DNA of 64,000 nucleotides, taken from assembly GCF_016802725.1 (NCBI RefSeq), contig NC_052669.1, positions 15,418,270 through 15,482,269 on the forward strand. Reading direction: 5' to 3'. The position numbers and the translations under genes were made by a program. The DNA comes from Solenopsis invicta (taxonomy: Eukaryota; Arthropoda; Insecta; Hymenoptera; Formicidae). The notes beneath the pieces were generated by a model that worked only from the letters and a program-made list of their open reading frames with translations, made no database searches and was not told the origin of the DNA. Each line of letters starts with the position of its first letter. The stretch's first letter is position 1. Below, piece after piece: positions 10,468 to 22,252 of this stretch.

Positions 10468-11516
10468 ATGTCGAAATTTGTGCCCAATAAGCGTCATTTG
10501 CGGGAAGTTTTGCTTTTTGCCTTCAATTCGAAAAAATCTGCGGCTGAGGCGCGTCGAATGATTGTAAAAACTTATGGTGAGGCTTCCATTAGTGAAAGAA
10601 CGTGTCGAGAATGGTTAGGTTAGGTTCAACGCTTCAAAAGTGGTGATTTCAGCGTAGAAGACAAGGAGCGTTCCGGACAGGTGAAAAAGTTTGAAGACGC
10701 ACAATTGGAAACATTACTGAATGAAGATTCATCTCAAACGCAACAGGAGCTTGCAGATTCATTGGGCGTGACTCAACAAGCTATTTCACATCGTTTGAAA
10801 ACCATGGGAATGATCCAAAAGCATGGACACTGGGTGCCATACGAATTAAAGCCGAGAGACGTCGAACGGCGTTTTTTCGCGTGCACCAGCTGCTCCAACG
10901 GCAAAAACGGAAGAGTTTTCTGCATCGTATTGTAACCGGCGATGAAAAATGGATCCATTATGATAATCCAAAGCGAAAAAAATCGTGGGGCTACCGCGGC
11001 CATGCATCAACATCGACGGCCAAGCCAAACATCCATGGCTCGAAGCTCATGCTGTGTATTTGGTGGGACCAGCTCGGCGTGATTTATTATGAGCTGTTGC
11101 AATCGGGTGAAACCATCACAGGAGCTCGCTACCGAACACAACTAATGCGTTTGAGCCGAGCATTGCAGGAAAAACGGCCACAATACGAGCAAAGACACGA
11201 AAAAGTGATGTTGCTGCACGACAACGCTCGGCCACATGTTGCTCAGGTCGTTAAAACCTATCTGGAAACATTGAAATGGGACGTCTTACCTCATCCGCCG
11301 TATTCTCCTGACATCGCCCCTTCAGATTACCACTTGTTCCGATCAATGGCGCATGGCCTGGCTGAGCAGCACTTCCATTATTACGAAGAGGCCAAAAACT
11401 GGGTCGATTCGTGGATCGCCGCAAAAGACGAGCAGTTTTTTTGACGCGGGATTCGTATGCTGCCCGAAAGGTGAGAGAAAGTAGTGGCCAGCGATGGACA
11501 ATACTTTCAAGAATAA
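10468..11516 (+). pseudogene. mariner transposase, D,D34D type (inactive)
   Basis: About 345 codons if unbroken, the usual mariner length. The start is an ATG followed by SKFVPNKRHLREVLLFAF. HTH segments follow, the second around LADSLGVTQQAISHRLK. Catalytic residues: Asp in VTGDEKW, Asp in LLHDNARPH, Asp in DIAPSDYHLF; the last two are 34 residues apart. Lesions: an in-frame TAG near 10619 within a TTAGG-like insertion, a frameshift near 10880, an extra T in the T-run near 11440 with a stop, and a Trp-to-stop change near the end. Such genes are often annotated as SETMAR-like in ant genomes. The nested Gypsy lies in the 5' UTR, upstream of the start. Confidence 0.92.
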
Positions 11517-12036
11517 GTATGTAACCATTTTTCAACAATCAATCCTCAAATTTTGACAAAAAACGGCGGTTTTCAATTTGTACTCCTAATATTTTTAACA
11601 ATTTTCTACGATTTTTTTTTTGACAAAGTTGTAGCATTTTTAAAAAAAATGTTACATAACGGACAACTTTTACTTGTAAACTCAGTATAACTCAGAAACA
11701 AATTATTGTATGGAATACTTGATCAAAAAGGATATTAAATTGTGAATTTCAAATTTTAATTCTCTTTTCAAATTTCAATTTTTTTGCTCCTTTTTAATGT
11801 ATGTCTTCAATATCCGCCATTTTGTGAAAATTGTTTGTAATTAAATTTTGATTTTCTTAGCTATCAAGAAAAATGTTTACGCTTTAATTTGAGCCCTGTT
11901 TCATCTCAATCCAATACTTTTTCGTTAAGTTATCGCTATTTGAAATATTAAAAAATTGTGATAAAATTTGGTGGTCCGTTTTATTGCAGGTGAGTGTATT
12001 ATTCATTTATTGATATGTCAAGAGCATTTCAAAACA

Positions 12037-12149
12037 CTATAATGAAGTTATTTTTCATTAAGTGAGTTGTGAGACTTCAAAGTTACAATATTGTAACTTT
12101 CAAGCCACAGAACTCGGAAAGTTCTTAATAAAAACTAACTTCATTATAG
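12037..12149. mobile_element. Small palindrome (MITE-like)
   Basis: The ends are CTATAATGAAGTTA and its exact complement TAACTTCATTATAG, and the centre (AAGTTACAATATTGTAACTTT) is also self-complementary. 113 bp with no coding. The neighbouring stretches 11997-12036 and 12150-12407 hold nothing I can identify. Confidence 0.7.
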
Positions 12150-12407
12150 ACTTTTAAAAAACTGTTAACATCAGCTATTAAATTCTGTTATCAAAAATAG
12201 GACGTTTTGTTAAAAAAAAGTCGATATCTTTGCCTGACCTTGGTGACGACACCCAAGGGCAAACTAACAGGGTCAGTAGTAGTAGATCTTTTTAAGCTCT
12301 ACAATTTTTGTCTGAACATTTTTTCAAAAATGCTTAGTTTTCGAAATATTAAACGGTGTACATACTTTTGGAAGACTCTGTATATTCTACAAAGTGGTCA
12401 CACTTAA

Positions 12408-13391
12408 CCCTTAAACACACCGATCCTGTAAAATACGGAAACACATTTTTGGGTCTGGGAGACTTTTTCAACTTTGAGAAGTTATAACTTTGATTACAAT
12501 CAATATTTTTCTACGATTTTTTTTTAAAACAAAAGTTCAAACTCTCAGGAGTATGACTGCATAATCAGAATTGCCGAAAAATAATTTATTGTGAAGTTAT
12601 AAAAGAAAAATCATTAAGCAAAAATGAGAAATCAGTCAAAAATCCACTTTTTCTTCAAAAATCATATCTTTGCAACAAAAAACGTTTAAGGACTTTCAAA
12701 TACGGCGTTTTAAAGCTAAAGAGTCACACTTTCAAAATAATATTTGGCGAAGTTATTTCTTTTAAAAATTCTTTTATAATTATGTAACATGGAGAATACG
12801 AGATACTTTTGGGCATTTAAAAATCCACTTAGAAAAAAAAATCATATCTTTGCAACAAAAAACTTTGAGGAACTTTACAATACGGCATTTTAAAGCTAAA
12901 GATTCATACTTTCAAAAAAAAATTATATCATTGTCATTTCTATTAAAAAATGTACTTATGTAACAAGGCAAATATGAGGTATTTTTTATTAAATCGTGTC
13001 TAAAATTGAAAATTGATGTGTTTCATGATATATTTCGGAAAAACTCCCTTTTCTACAACATTTTATAGTATTCCAACTTTAGACAGAGTATATGCGAGTT
13101 ACATCTGCAAACCGACCTGTTCGAACGTATTTTGTCCAGTTTTTTTATGTAAAATACTCACAAAAAAAGTTTCACTTACACACTATATGGGTCACATTGA
13201 CCCTAACAAAACTTTGCTGCTGTGCCATTCGAATTCTAGTTGACCAAAAAAGTTGATCAACCATATCAATCGAAAGAGATTTCAAACTTTTTTTACGTCT
13301 TGGTTTGAACCTCCTATCTCACTCCGTCTTCACATAGCAAGTGTTTAAAAGTTCATATTGGGTCTCTCAGACCCACTTACGTGTTTAAGGG
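12408..13391. mobile_element. piggyBac-like non-autonomous element (TTAA target)
   Basis: TTAA at 12404-12407 and 13392-13395 flanks inverted ends CCCTTAAACAC. Subterminal GGGTCTGGGAGA / GGGTCTCTCAGACCC motifs are also inverted. 984 bp, AT-rich, no transposase. TTAA duplication and CCC ends fit piggyBac-type MITEs. The right end matches a second, partial copy starting at 40135. Confidence 0.8.
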
Positions 13392-13395
13392 TTAA

Positions 13396-14580
13396 GGGTA
13401 CTGTGGTTCTTTCTCTCTCTTTCTCTCTATAGAGGAAAGTGGGATAAGTCAAACATATTTATAGTTTTTGCTCTCTATAAGGCGCAAATAAGGTCCGATC
13501 GGAGGTGCTATTAGAAAGATAATTTAATTCTCTTTATTTTTGTGTCAGATCATTTTGACGTATTTCTTACTTGTGTTAAAATTGTATAATGGAAAATATA
13601 AAAACGTTTTTTCCAGTCTAGAAGTACTGGTTCCAAATCGAACCACCCTTTGATCCAAATCAGACACTTCTATTTTTATCGACTTTTAAATAGAATTTTA
13701 AAAGATTTTAATGTATTCCCGGAAAAAAAGGATTATATCTGTCAAGATATTATATTTGATTTATCAGATCTGGCCAGATTTGCAATTTGTTTCTATCTGA
13801 GCAGATCTGAAAGATCTGATCAGATACAGTAATCAAATATGACCAAATATAATTATTTGCTGAATTCAAATCAGCTGAGATATAATTAAAAACGAAGGGA
13901 TAAAGAAATGTTATAAAAAATCTCTACCAAAAATGTGTGATTAAAACCAATTAAAAAAAAGTAATCCGAATCGATCGGGGTTTCTGCACCGAAAGTACGG
14001 TATTAAAACCGATTGAAAATAAGATCGGAACCTAGATAGATTTATTAAAACAGAATAAATTATTTTAAACGTAATAAATGTTTAGTTTACAAAAAAGCTA
14101 TTTCTTGTATCCTTTTTGTTAAAAAGGAATAAAAAAGGTTAAATTTGAATTAAATATTTAATTTATGTACAAGATTAAGGTTCCTGAGTACTCGCCGCGG
14201 CCATATTGAACGTGACGTCAGAAGCGAGAAATTACGTGAAATGACATGTAATTTTGTCTGACATGCTCATGAAAAATAGGATCGAACTAAGCTTTCAGAA
14301 ATGCGATTAAAATTAGGTTTCTGAAGTCGTATTAGTGATGTTCGGTAGGTGGCGTTTGAATCGCAAAACTCCTCAAAAGTTGACATAGTTAAAAACATAA
14401 GAGGTTATTCTTTGACAGTAACAAGAAGACGAAAATTGTCATTGCTGTTTGCCAAAATAATATAAGATTTTTATGTATAATTAATATTGGACTTAGTTAG
14501 GTGGTGCGATGGCGTGTGCATATGGATGGAGATAAAGTGAGTGTGAATGTTGTAGTACATTAGGAAGTATTAAAAAGTAA
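13396..14580. other. Non-coding AT-rich sequence
   Basis: No ORF or RNA gene that I can support. A cluster of AGATCTGA/CAGATC words at 13760-13835 resembles the repeat block at 18500-18940, suggesting a shared old repeat family. Confidence 0.5.
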
Positions 14581-16300
14581 AGAGGTATGAACTAGAGAGG
14601 TAGACAAGTAGAGAAGATGTATAATGGAGGCAGATGTAGGGAAAAAGGATTTGTGGAGATATTGAAAGATATAAGTAGAAGCAACAGGAATAGGTTAGGG
14701 CAAACAATGAGGCGAGAGAATCCGGGAGAGTTGAGAAGGTAGGAATTAAACAAGGAAGGTAAGAAAAACGAAAAAGGCAAAGAGAAAGAGTGTTAAGAGA
14801 ATAGATTAGAGAAATAAAACGCTAGAAATAAAGGCAGAAACAGCTATAGGAAGGAAAATGCGATAAAATAATGCAAGAAATCAGGTAAAATGGTTTATGG
14901 AGAAAGAATGGCATATTGTAAATGAGACATTGAATGAATGAAAGGAGATTGGAAAGAATGTATAGAAGTACGGAAACGGTGAGAAGAGTGATAATATAGG
15001 ACAAAATGTAACAAAAAAAAATTAGAATATAAGGACCATGGTATAGATATAATAGGATATAATAAGAAATAGGACCAGGTATAGATATAGGTATAGATAT
15101 AGATATTGTGAATGTAAAAGAAATGGAAATGTAAAAGTATAGATAAATGTATAAGTAATTGTTAATTAAGGATCCTGGGTGGCTTGGATATAAAAAAAAA
15201 GACCGAGGAAACTCAGATCACCGGCCGTTGGAGATTGAGGTTATGAAGTATAAAGGATGGAGGAAGAGGTATAGGAATAAAAGGAAAAGAAGGAAATAGA
15301 ATAAATATATCCCAGCAAATACCACGTTACATGTAACGTAAATGTTGTAATTTCCCACTCAACAATGTAACTGTTATATAACACACTCGTTATATAACAG
15401 TTACATTGTTGAGTGGGAAATTACAACTAACATTTACGTTACATGTAATGTTGTGTTTGGTGGGATAAGACAAGGTGGCGACAGAGGTGTAAACAGAAAG
15501 GAAAAAGAAACCGGAATTTTAGTAAGAAATGGAAGAAAAAGAGGCTGTTGGATTGTTAAAAAAAGAGAAACGGAACCGGATCTTTTACCTTTGGAGACTG
15601 AGCTTACAGAGATTGGAGGATTGTATAGAACAAGACAGCAGAGGTGGATGTAGAAAGAACGGCAGTGCGCCATGAATCTTTTTTGCAGCAACAAGTTCAC
15701 ATTGTGGGTAATTCTTGTCACGTTTTATTGGAATAATTCTACATATAAGATGCGTAATTTCTGCATTTCTACATGGGGATACTAAATAATCTCTGGAAGA
15801 CTGGGTAAAAAGGAGGTTTATTAAAGATGTTTGGAAAAGATTATTAAAGATGTTTAGAAAAGAAGTAGGAAAGAGAAGAAAGAGGAGAGAAAAGGAAGGT
15901 GAAAGAAGAACCGAGAAGAAGAAAAAGAGGAACCAATGAAGGTACAAAGAAAGAAAGAAGAATATGAGGATACGCAAAAGAAGAATGTAAATTAGCAGAT
16001 AAGATGGAAAGAGAATTAGGCATAGGTATAGGCATAGATATAGACATAGGTGTGATGCAGTGCGGGGATTCGTTCGGGTGGACAGATTTGCTGTATATGG
16101 TACGGTGTTTGTTTATTTGGATAGACTGTTGCGCCGTGCTGTACCAAGGATAGGTCAAAGAATAAGTAGAGGGAGATATAGTTAGCACCACAGACATAAG
16201 GAAAAGAGAGAAAAATGCATATAAAACAGAGTAGAGTAGAAACAGAAATAGGCTAATATAGAACGGAACGTAGGTATGGATTGATGCGTGAGTTAAGGAT
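14580..16300. other. Strand-asymmetric purine-rich tract
   Basis: About 1.7 kb in which the plus strand is dominated by A and G (AGAGG, GGAAAG, GAAAGA words) with TATAGA microsatellite-like runs near 15040-15110 and 16020-16050. The open frames seen on the minus strand are low-complexity Leu/Phe/Ser strings and not genes. Confidence 0.6.
15311..15465. mobile_element. Near-perfect palindrome (MITE-like)
   Basis: The arms pair almost base for base around a short centre (CACACTC near 15385): GTTATATAAC and ACAATGTAACTG blocks on both sides, ends CCCAGCAAA / TTTGGTGGG. About 155 bp, strong cruciform potential, inside the purine-rich tract. Confidence 0.75.
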
Positions 16301-16769
16301 ACAGATTGTAAAGTCTCTTCGTGGTTTTTGTAAGCTGAAGTAATAAATATCTATCTATGTATAATTGATATTGTATTTTATGTATAAATAAAATTCACAA
16401 AGGACTTCGTTGTTTTTAGCTTTACGATAGATAATTTCTCCCACATTTGTCAAATGAACGGAAATTTGTCCTAGAATGTTTTTGTTGTTATAGAGAAGTA
16501 TTAGATGCTTAAAGTGAATTATTCTTGTAAATATTAATTTTATATTGATATAAATACAAACTGTTCGAGAGAATTTAAACATTGTTTTATTCTTCTAACC
16601 ATGTAATTTATTTTCTTCTTTTCGTTTGCATTTCCTGATTTGCAATCAGGAAACGAGCACACACGCGTAATTTCTGTGATTTCGAGTTACCTTTTGACTA
16701 TACTATATAACTATAAACTGCCAGTTACCTCCAATTTTCTTATTTTCACAATGCTTTGCTGTGTTTTCG

Positions 16770-16972
16770 ACGGTTAAATGGTAGAAAATTGAAACACAAA
16801 GTCGCATTTCTTTTTTTTGCAGATTTTATTTATGTATTACAAATGCAATGGTTTTGAACTCTGCTAAGTATAATAAAACAACGCAATGTCATGTCATATT
16901 CCATCTCTCTCTTTTTTCCTATTTTACCAGCAAAATGCGACTTCGTGTTTCAATTTTTTGTTATTTAACCGT
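16770..16972. mobile_element. Foldback MITE-like element
   Basis: Inverted arms of about 40 bp (16770-16810 and 16932-16972), sharing AAATGCGACTT / AAGTCGCATTT and ACGGTTAA / TTAACCGT. The central part is AT-rich without coding. Confidence 0.65.
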
Positions 16973-17006
16973 TGGAGGCGCGCGTTATGATGAAGAAAGC
17001 GTGAAA

Positions 17007-17053
17007 TGGCAATCCATAGTTATATTGCCAACTGGCAATCCATAGTTATATTG
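17007..17053. repeat. Short tandem duplication
   Basis: TGGCAATCCATAGTTATATTG occurs twice, at 17007 and 17033, separated by a few bases. Confidence 0.8.
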
Positions 17054-17224
17054 TCAAAGAAGTTACCATTTACCATCACTATCACGCAAACTGTGTACGT
17101 GAGGACGGTGTCGTGAAACGGAAGCGACATCTCAATTAACATTTCAAACTAATTTAGATGATCGCTTTTGAGCTCATAATCTGACGCATCGTCCATATAA
17201 GTTTGGCCTCCTGATCTCTATTCT

Positions 17225-17570
17225 TCATGAACATGCTATTTGTAAATAAAGCTAATTTGAATAAAACAGACTAATCAAATGGCTTTAAAAAATCTTCTAA
17301 ATATCAGTCACGACTATCCTTTTTTCTCCTAACAGTCAGTAAATAGTCGTAAAAAAGTATGTAAAGTGAAGCTATTGAAACAGAAAAACACACGGTCTTG
17401 TAATTTTGTCCGACGTGCCATGTTTAAATAAAGCCAATTTGGATAAACAGACTAATCAGATGACTTTAAAACACTTCTAAATATCGGTCACGACTATCCT
17501 TTTTTTGCCTAGCAGTCAGTAAATAGTCATAAAAAGCACATAAAGTGACGTCTATTCAGACAGGAAAATA
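17225..17570. repeat. Direct repeat of about 170-190 bp, two copies
   Basis: Copies at about 17225-17395 and 17418-17570 share AAATAAAGC, ACAGACTAATCA, CACGACTATCC and CAGTCAGTAAATAGTC in the same order. Unknown family. 17571-18173 holds nothing else that I recognise. Confidence 0.7.
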
Positions 17571-18173
17571 CACGGATGAAAGAAGCTACTGAAACGAGTG
17601 AAAAATGTACTTTTATGTATAAAATTCACAGAAATTTTACTCGCGGTCTATTTTTACAAATTTGGTAAATACGAGACAAGTCATATATTCACAATAAAAC
17701 AAATAATAACAAAATGACATGCACGACAACATCTCATCGTCAATCTTTCACGTTTCACGTCTGTTAGTTCTAATTTTGTCCGCGACAGAATGTCTCTACC
17801 GTCAACGTGGAGTTCTCGGCTAAGGAGTCAGAAGCCTTAAATAACAATACAAATTGTTATTTACATGTAAAAATATAAAATTTTATGTGAAACAGCGTTC
17901 CAAACACATACATACGTCACGTTTAGAAAAGAATGAGAGCGAGTATTTGTCTCGAGGTTACAACAAGTAGCTCCTAAAAGTCTCACTGAAGTATGAACTG
18001 GGGAGTCGGCCGCGGTGGCGCCTAGATACATATAATGCCTGTGGCCGCACTTGACTCACGAGAAGATCCTCCGCGGCGTGGCCATCTAGGTGGTGGCGTC
18101 AACACTTACTCGTTAAATCCATTTCAATCCAAAATTACAAGATTTCATAAATTACAATTAAATCAAATTTTAA

Positions 18174-18434
18174 TGCGATGTGAGACGCTGACAATTCTTG
18201 TGTGCCATTTTTAAATAAAGAGATATTTTGAAGACGACACTATAAATCACATTAACAAATTTGTAAAATTGTTTGAAAGCTATGCTTTTTTGGGCAGTTA
18301 ATAAATAACCTTCAAGAAAAAAAATAGTTTTCAAACAATTTTACAAATTAGTTAAAATAATTTACAACGTTATTTTATCAAAATAGCTTCTTATTTAAAA
18401 ATAGCATGCAAGAATTCTTGGCGTCTCAGCATAT
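18174..18434. mobile_element. Foldback element
   Basis: Inverted arms of about 105 bp joined by a short spacer. Both contain GAGACGC, CAAGAATT-like, ATTTTTAAATAA and ACAAATTTGTAAAATTG in mirrored order. No coding. Confidence 0.75.
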
Positions 18435-18499
18435 CATTTCTCGCTACTAATGTCAGGATTCCTAAACCTCAGTTCTACTTATAATATTTCGAGATATGC

Positions 18500-18940
18500 A
18501 TATCTGACCATGGTCAGATGTAAAGTAATTTGTGTCGCATTTGTTTAATATGATTATATCTAAACAGATCTGATTGATTTTCAGCGATATTGCAGTAGTC
18601 ATCTGGACTGTTTCGCTGAAATCCAATGATAGATATCAGATTTGAACAGATATGTCAGATTGGGGATATTCTAAAGAAATTAAACTGCAGATATTGTCAG
18701 ATCTGAACAGATATGTCAGATTTTGGATATTCTGAAGAAATTAAACTGTAGATATTGTCAGATCTGAAGAGATATGATCTGATTGAAGCAGTCAAAGAGT
18801 ATAATATATGTCACATATGTTTATATATTGACATATATAATTAGATCTGCGTAGATATGAAAAGTCATATCTGAGTATATCTAATCAGATGTAATTTGAT
18901 CTGCGGAGATATGATTTGATCCGGTCAGAACTAATTCTTT
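18500..18940. repeat. AGATCTGA-rich repeat block with a 61-bp tandem unit
   Basis: At 18637-18775 a unit of about 61 bp occurs 2.3 times (CAGATCTGAACAGATATGTC ... GAAATTAAACTG). The surrounding sequence is filled with diverged AGATATG/AGATCTG words. 18941-19430 is AT-rich with repeated GTCCA words and no gene. Confidence 0.65.
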
Positions 18941-19430
18941 TTTCCCGGGCCCGAGTAAAAATTTTATATACAATTATATATGACCATACTTAAATTATCA
19001 TACATGATCATGTACAAAATTTGTCTCTATATGACCATGTATGAACATATATGAACATATATAATATAAAAAATTTATTTATAAATATTCACTTTAATAT
19101 TGTCAAAAACAGTTTTCTTAATGTTAAATGTCTAAATGTAAATGTACTTTATATTTGCGACAAAAGACGCATGAAACATTGTGCTTGCGCGGTAATAGCG
19201 TGCTTCCCGATTGATATCCAAATCTGAATATCTTATGGACGTCCAAAAATTGGCCATTAATAGACGTCCAAAATCGGACATATGATCAACGTACATTTCA
19301 TGTCCACGGACGTGCAGACATAACATAAACTTAAAACGGATGTCCATAGAATGTCCTATGCTATTTGGGATGATTACATATAAAATCAGATATGACTGAC
19401 CTACCTAACTATGAACTCATATATTAAGTA

Positions 19431-20698
19431 TTAAACTTAATTCCTGCCGCTCGCAACTAGAGGGTGCTGGCTCCAACGCTGGCGAGTTTCGACAATGAAG
19501 TCATATGTCTTTTGTAGTTTAGACATTGCTGAAAGTGATTCAATCCTCATAGATTAGATTTCTCGATGCCAAAGACATTTTCCAATCAACTGAAAATGAA
19601 TCGCGATAAGCTGTTTTTCCGACATGTGCTTCTTCACTACTTTGACCTCAAGAAAACCGCAGCTGAAGCGCATCGTTTATTATCCGAAATGTATAGTGAT
19701 GAAACTCCATCGGAAAGAACACGTAGAGTTTGGTTTTAACGCTTCCGAAAACGGTGATTTTGATGTGTAAGACAAAGAACGTCCAGAACAGCCCAAAAAA
19801 TTTGAAGATGTCGAGCTGCAAAAATTGCTCGATGAGAATCCAGCCCGAACGCTTTTAGAGTTGTCGGAACAGTTAAATGTTACTCCAATGGCCATCTCAA
19901 AACGCTTGCATGCCATAAGAAAAATTCATAAGGAAGGGAAATGGCTACCACATGAGTTGTCAAAAAATGCAATTTTGAATCGTTTGACTATTGCGACTTT
20001 TTTGCTTGCCAGGCAAAGAAAAAAGAGTTTTTTGTGGCGCATCGTGATTGGCGATGGAAAATGGATTTATTTTGATAATCCCAAGCGGAAAAAAGCAGTG
20101 GACCGCGGCCAACCATCCGCTTCAACGCCAAAGGCAGAATATACACGAAGAGGAATATACACGGGCACTTGCTATGCGTTTGGTGAGACCAGAAAAGTGT
20201 GCTGCATTACGAATTCTTGGGTCCAAATGAAATCGTTACAGCTGATCGTTATCAACAGCAATTATACTGATTGAGTGACGTATCGATGCAAAAAAGATCA
20301 TCCGTTGTCAACAATCCATGCAAAGTTATTTTGTTAGATGATAACGCTCGACCGCATGTCGCAAAAAGCCTGAAGCAGGTATTTCGCGAGCTTGAAAGCA
20401 AAGCCGCACCCAGCGTACTCTCCAAACTTGGCACCATCAGATTACCATCTCTTCCGATCAATGCAATACCCACTTACGGACACACATTTCTCTACTTACA
20501 ACAAAGTCCAAAAATGGGTAGATGAATAATTCGCCTCAAAAGACACAGCATTCTACCCTCGTGGGATTGCCCTGTTGACGAAGAGATGGGAAAAAGTAGT
20601 AAAAAATGAAGGAAATTACTTTGATTAAAGTATTTATTCATCTACACCTGGAAACAAATCGATTTTATAGACGAAAAAACGGCAGGAATTAAGTTTAA
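19431..20698 (+). mobile_element. mariner element, second lineage
   Basis: The ends TTAAACTTAATTCCTGCCG and the inverted CGGCAGGAATTAAGTTTAA match over 19 bp. TA precedes the left end, while CA follows the right end (TA probably mutated). About 1.27 kb. The TIR differs from that of the other two mariners, so this is a separate lineage. Confidence 0.85.
19566..20628 (+). pseudogene. mariner transposase, second lineage (heavily decayed)
   Basis: Start ATG followed by PKTFSNQLKMNRDKLFFRH. The N-terminal HTH continues to VWF, where a stop (TAA at 19737) replaces a Gln codon. An extra A then shifts the frame. From 19825 the second HTH (LSEQLNVTPMAISKRL) and the first catalytic Asp (VIGDGKWIYFDN) are readable. 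The second Asp (LLDDNARPHV) and a SDYHLFRSM segment with the third lie in later frames. At least four lesions; no function expected. Confidence 0.88.
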
Positions 20699-20699
20699 C

Positions 20700-21322
20700 A
20701 CCTAACAGTTTAAAAAAATCTATAAATATAGAAATTTAATTTTTAATTTTCAATACTTAAATCACAAAATTCATTAAACTCATAGAATTAAAGCTATATT
20801 TATTGAAAATTCCATATTATCTGCTAATTTTATATCATAAAAGAAAGTATTATTCATATTGCTTTAACATTCATTTATGAATCCAAACTAATGAAACAGT
20901 TTTTTATTAAAATATGACCTTTAACTTTAATTTCTTTTTTGAATCAGTTCTCTACGATGATTTTTAACAAAATTATAATTTTTCAAAAATTATTTTGCAT
21001 TTGTTGTAACTTTGTTCACATATTTGACAAAATGACACCATTTCACCAATTGTTATTGCCATTTTACTTTTTAATCGTATATGTATTGAAAGGTTTATTA
21101 AACTAAAAGTACGGTTGAAAACCATCTTATTACGATGTACTCTTTAATAGAAGCGTAAAACACGAGTGACCTCACGATGATTAGTAAAGAACAAAAAATT
21201 ACGATAGCGACCCTGGTGAAAATATACGAGAGATTCGGATAGAAAAACTTCTATCTGCCTGAATCCATTTTAGTCCAAAATCTGTATTCGAATGAGTCAG
21301 TTTTATACCGAGTAAATCCATG
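20700..21322. other. Non-coding AT-rich sequence
   Basis: Nothing recognisable beyond AT-rich sequence between the mariner and the foldback element. Confidence 0.5.
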
Positions 21323-22252
21323 CCCAGTCAGCACACAATATTTTTAAAATGTTTTTAAAAACATTTAGAAAACATTTTAAAAACATTTACAAAAACATTA
21401 AAAAGAATGGGTTAAGTGTTCTTTTTTTCATTAAAAAAAATGTTTATTTTAACATAAAAAAAAATGTTTTTTAAATGTTATAAAAATGTTTTTTAAACAT
21501 TAAAAAAATGTTTATTAAACGTTAAAAAAACTTTCTTTTTAATGCAGCATAAATGAGCAAAACAATATTCAAGGAAAAAAACATTTTAAAAACTTATGCA
21601 ATAAAAAATTTTTTGAAAACGTTAAATTTAATAGATTCATGCCCTTTTTACATTAAAAAAAATACTTTTTAATATTGAGGTTTTTTCTTAGGAATTCTTT
21701 TTCGAAAATTTCTACACGGTCATCCATCCAAGTTATAACCGCAGTAAACAATGCTTGACCTCTACGACTGTTGCAAACTGATCCTTCGTGATGATCGGTA
21801 AACACTTTGTGCTAATACATTTACATCACTGATAGATCAATATATGTTAGCAAAAAGACGAAATATATATAATTAAAGCATATTATTTATATAAATGGAA
21901 CCCAACATAGATAGGGGCACTGTTGTTATATCGGTTAAGGAGTCGGATGCAATCATATGATGCTATCTCAAGCTAATGTCACTCAGCCTCTCCAGCTTAA
22001 TTCCTACTCTCACCTCCTAGATGTGTGAAGCACGGGTGCCGCCTGGTAATATGAGCAACTTGATGGAATGTTAGGGTTTTAACCCCAGCGGGAAACCGAG
22101 TCAGAGCAGACGAGAAAGGGAGCAAACAAGCTTGCTTGGGAGTTTTGAGACCCATCACCAAACTTTGAATACTATGGGCTAATAATCCGGATGTCCGAGA
22201 TCTAGTCATTACTGAAACCTCTACGAATTGCCGGACTGTCCATGCGTTGACG

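Larger units (their letters stand above)
4902..11589 (+). mobile_element. mariner (D,D34D) element, split by a Gypsy insertion
   Basis: Terminal inverted repeats start TTAGGAGTACAAATTGAAAA and continue with CCGCCGTTTT. The left TIR is at 4902-4931 and the right TIR at about 11560-11589, identical over 30 bp, each flanked by TA. Subtracting the 5390-bp Gypsy element and its 4-bp target duplication leaves about 1.29 kb, the normal mariner size. A related copy with a slightly different TIR lies at 60854-62138. Confidence 0.93.
4587..11996. mobile_element. Long-TIR foldback element, split by a mariner
   Basis: The left end reads TA then CACTCACC at 4585 and the right end reads GGTGAGTG then TA at 11998, so there is a TA target duplication as in Tc1/mariner-type elements. 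The arms (about 4587-4800 and 11800-11996) are reverse complements over roughly 200 bp with scattered substitutions. Without the nested mariner the element is about 720 bp and has no coding region. It is the oldest layer of the nest. Confidence 0.82.

Noticed and set aside
14592..16197. Minus-strand hydrophobic ORFs that look like membrane proteins
   Set aside because: They are the complement of the purine-rich tract; low complexity and no conserved motif.
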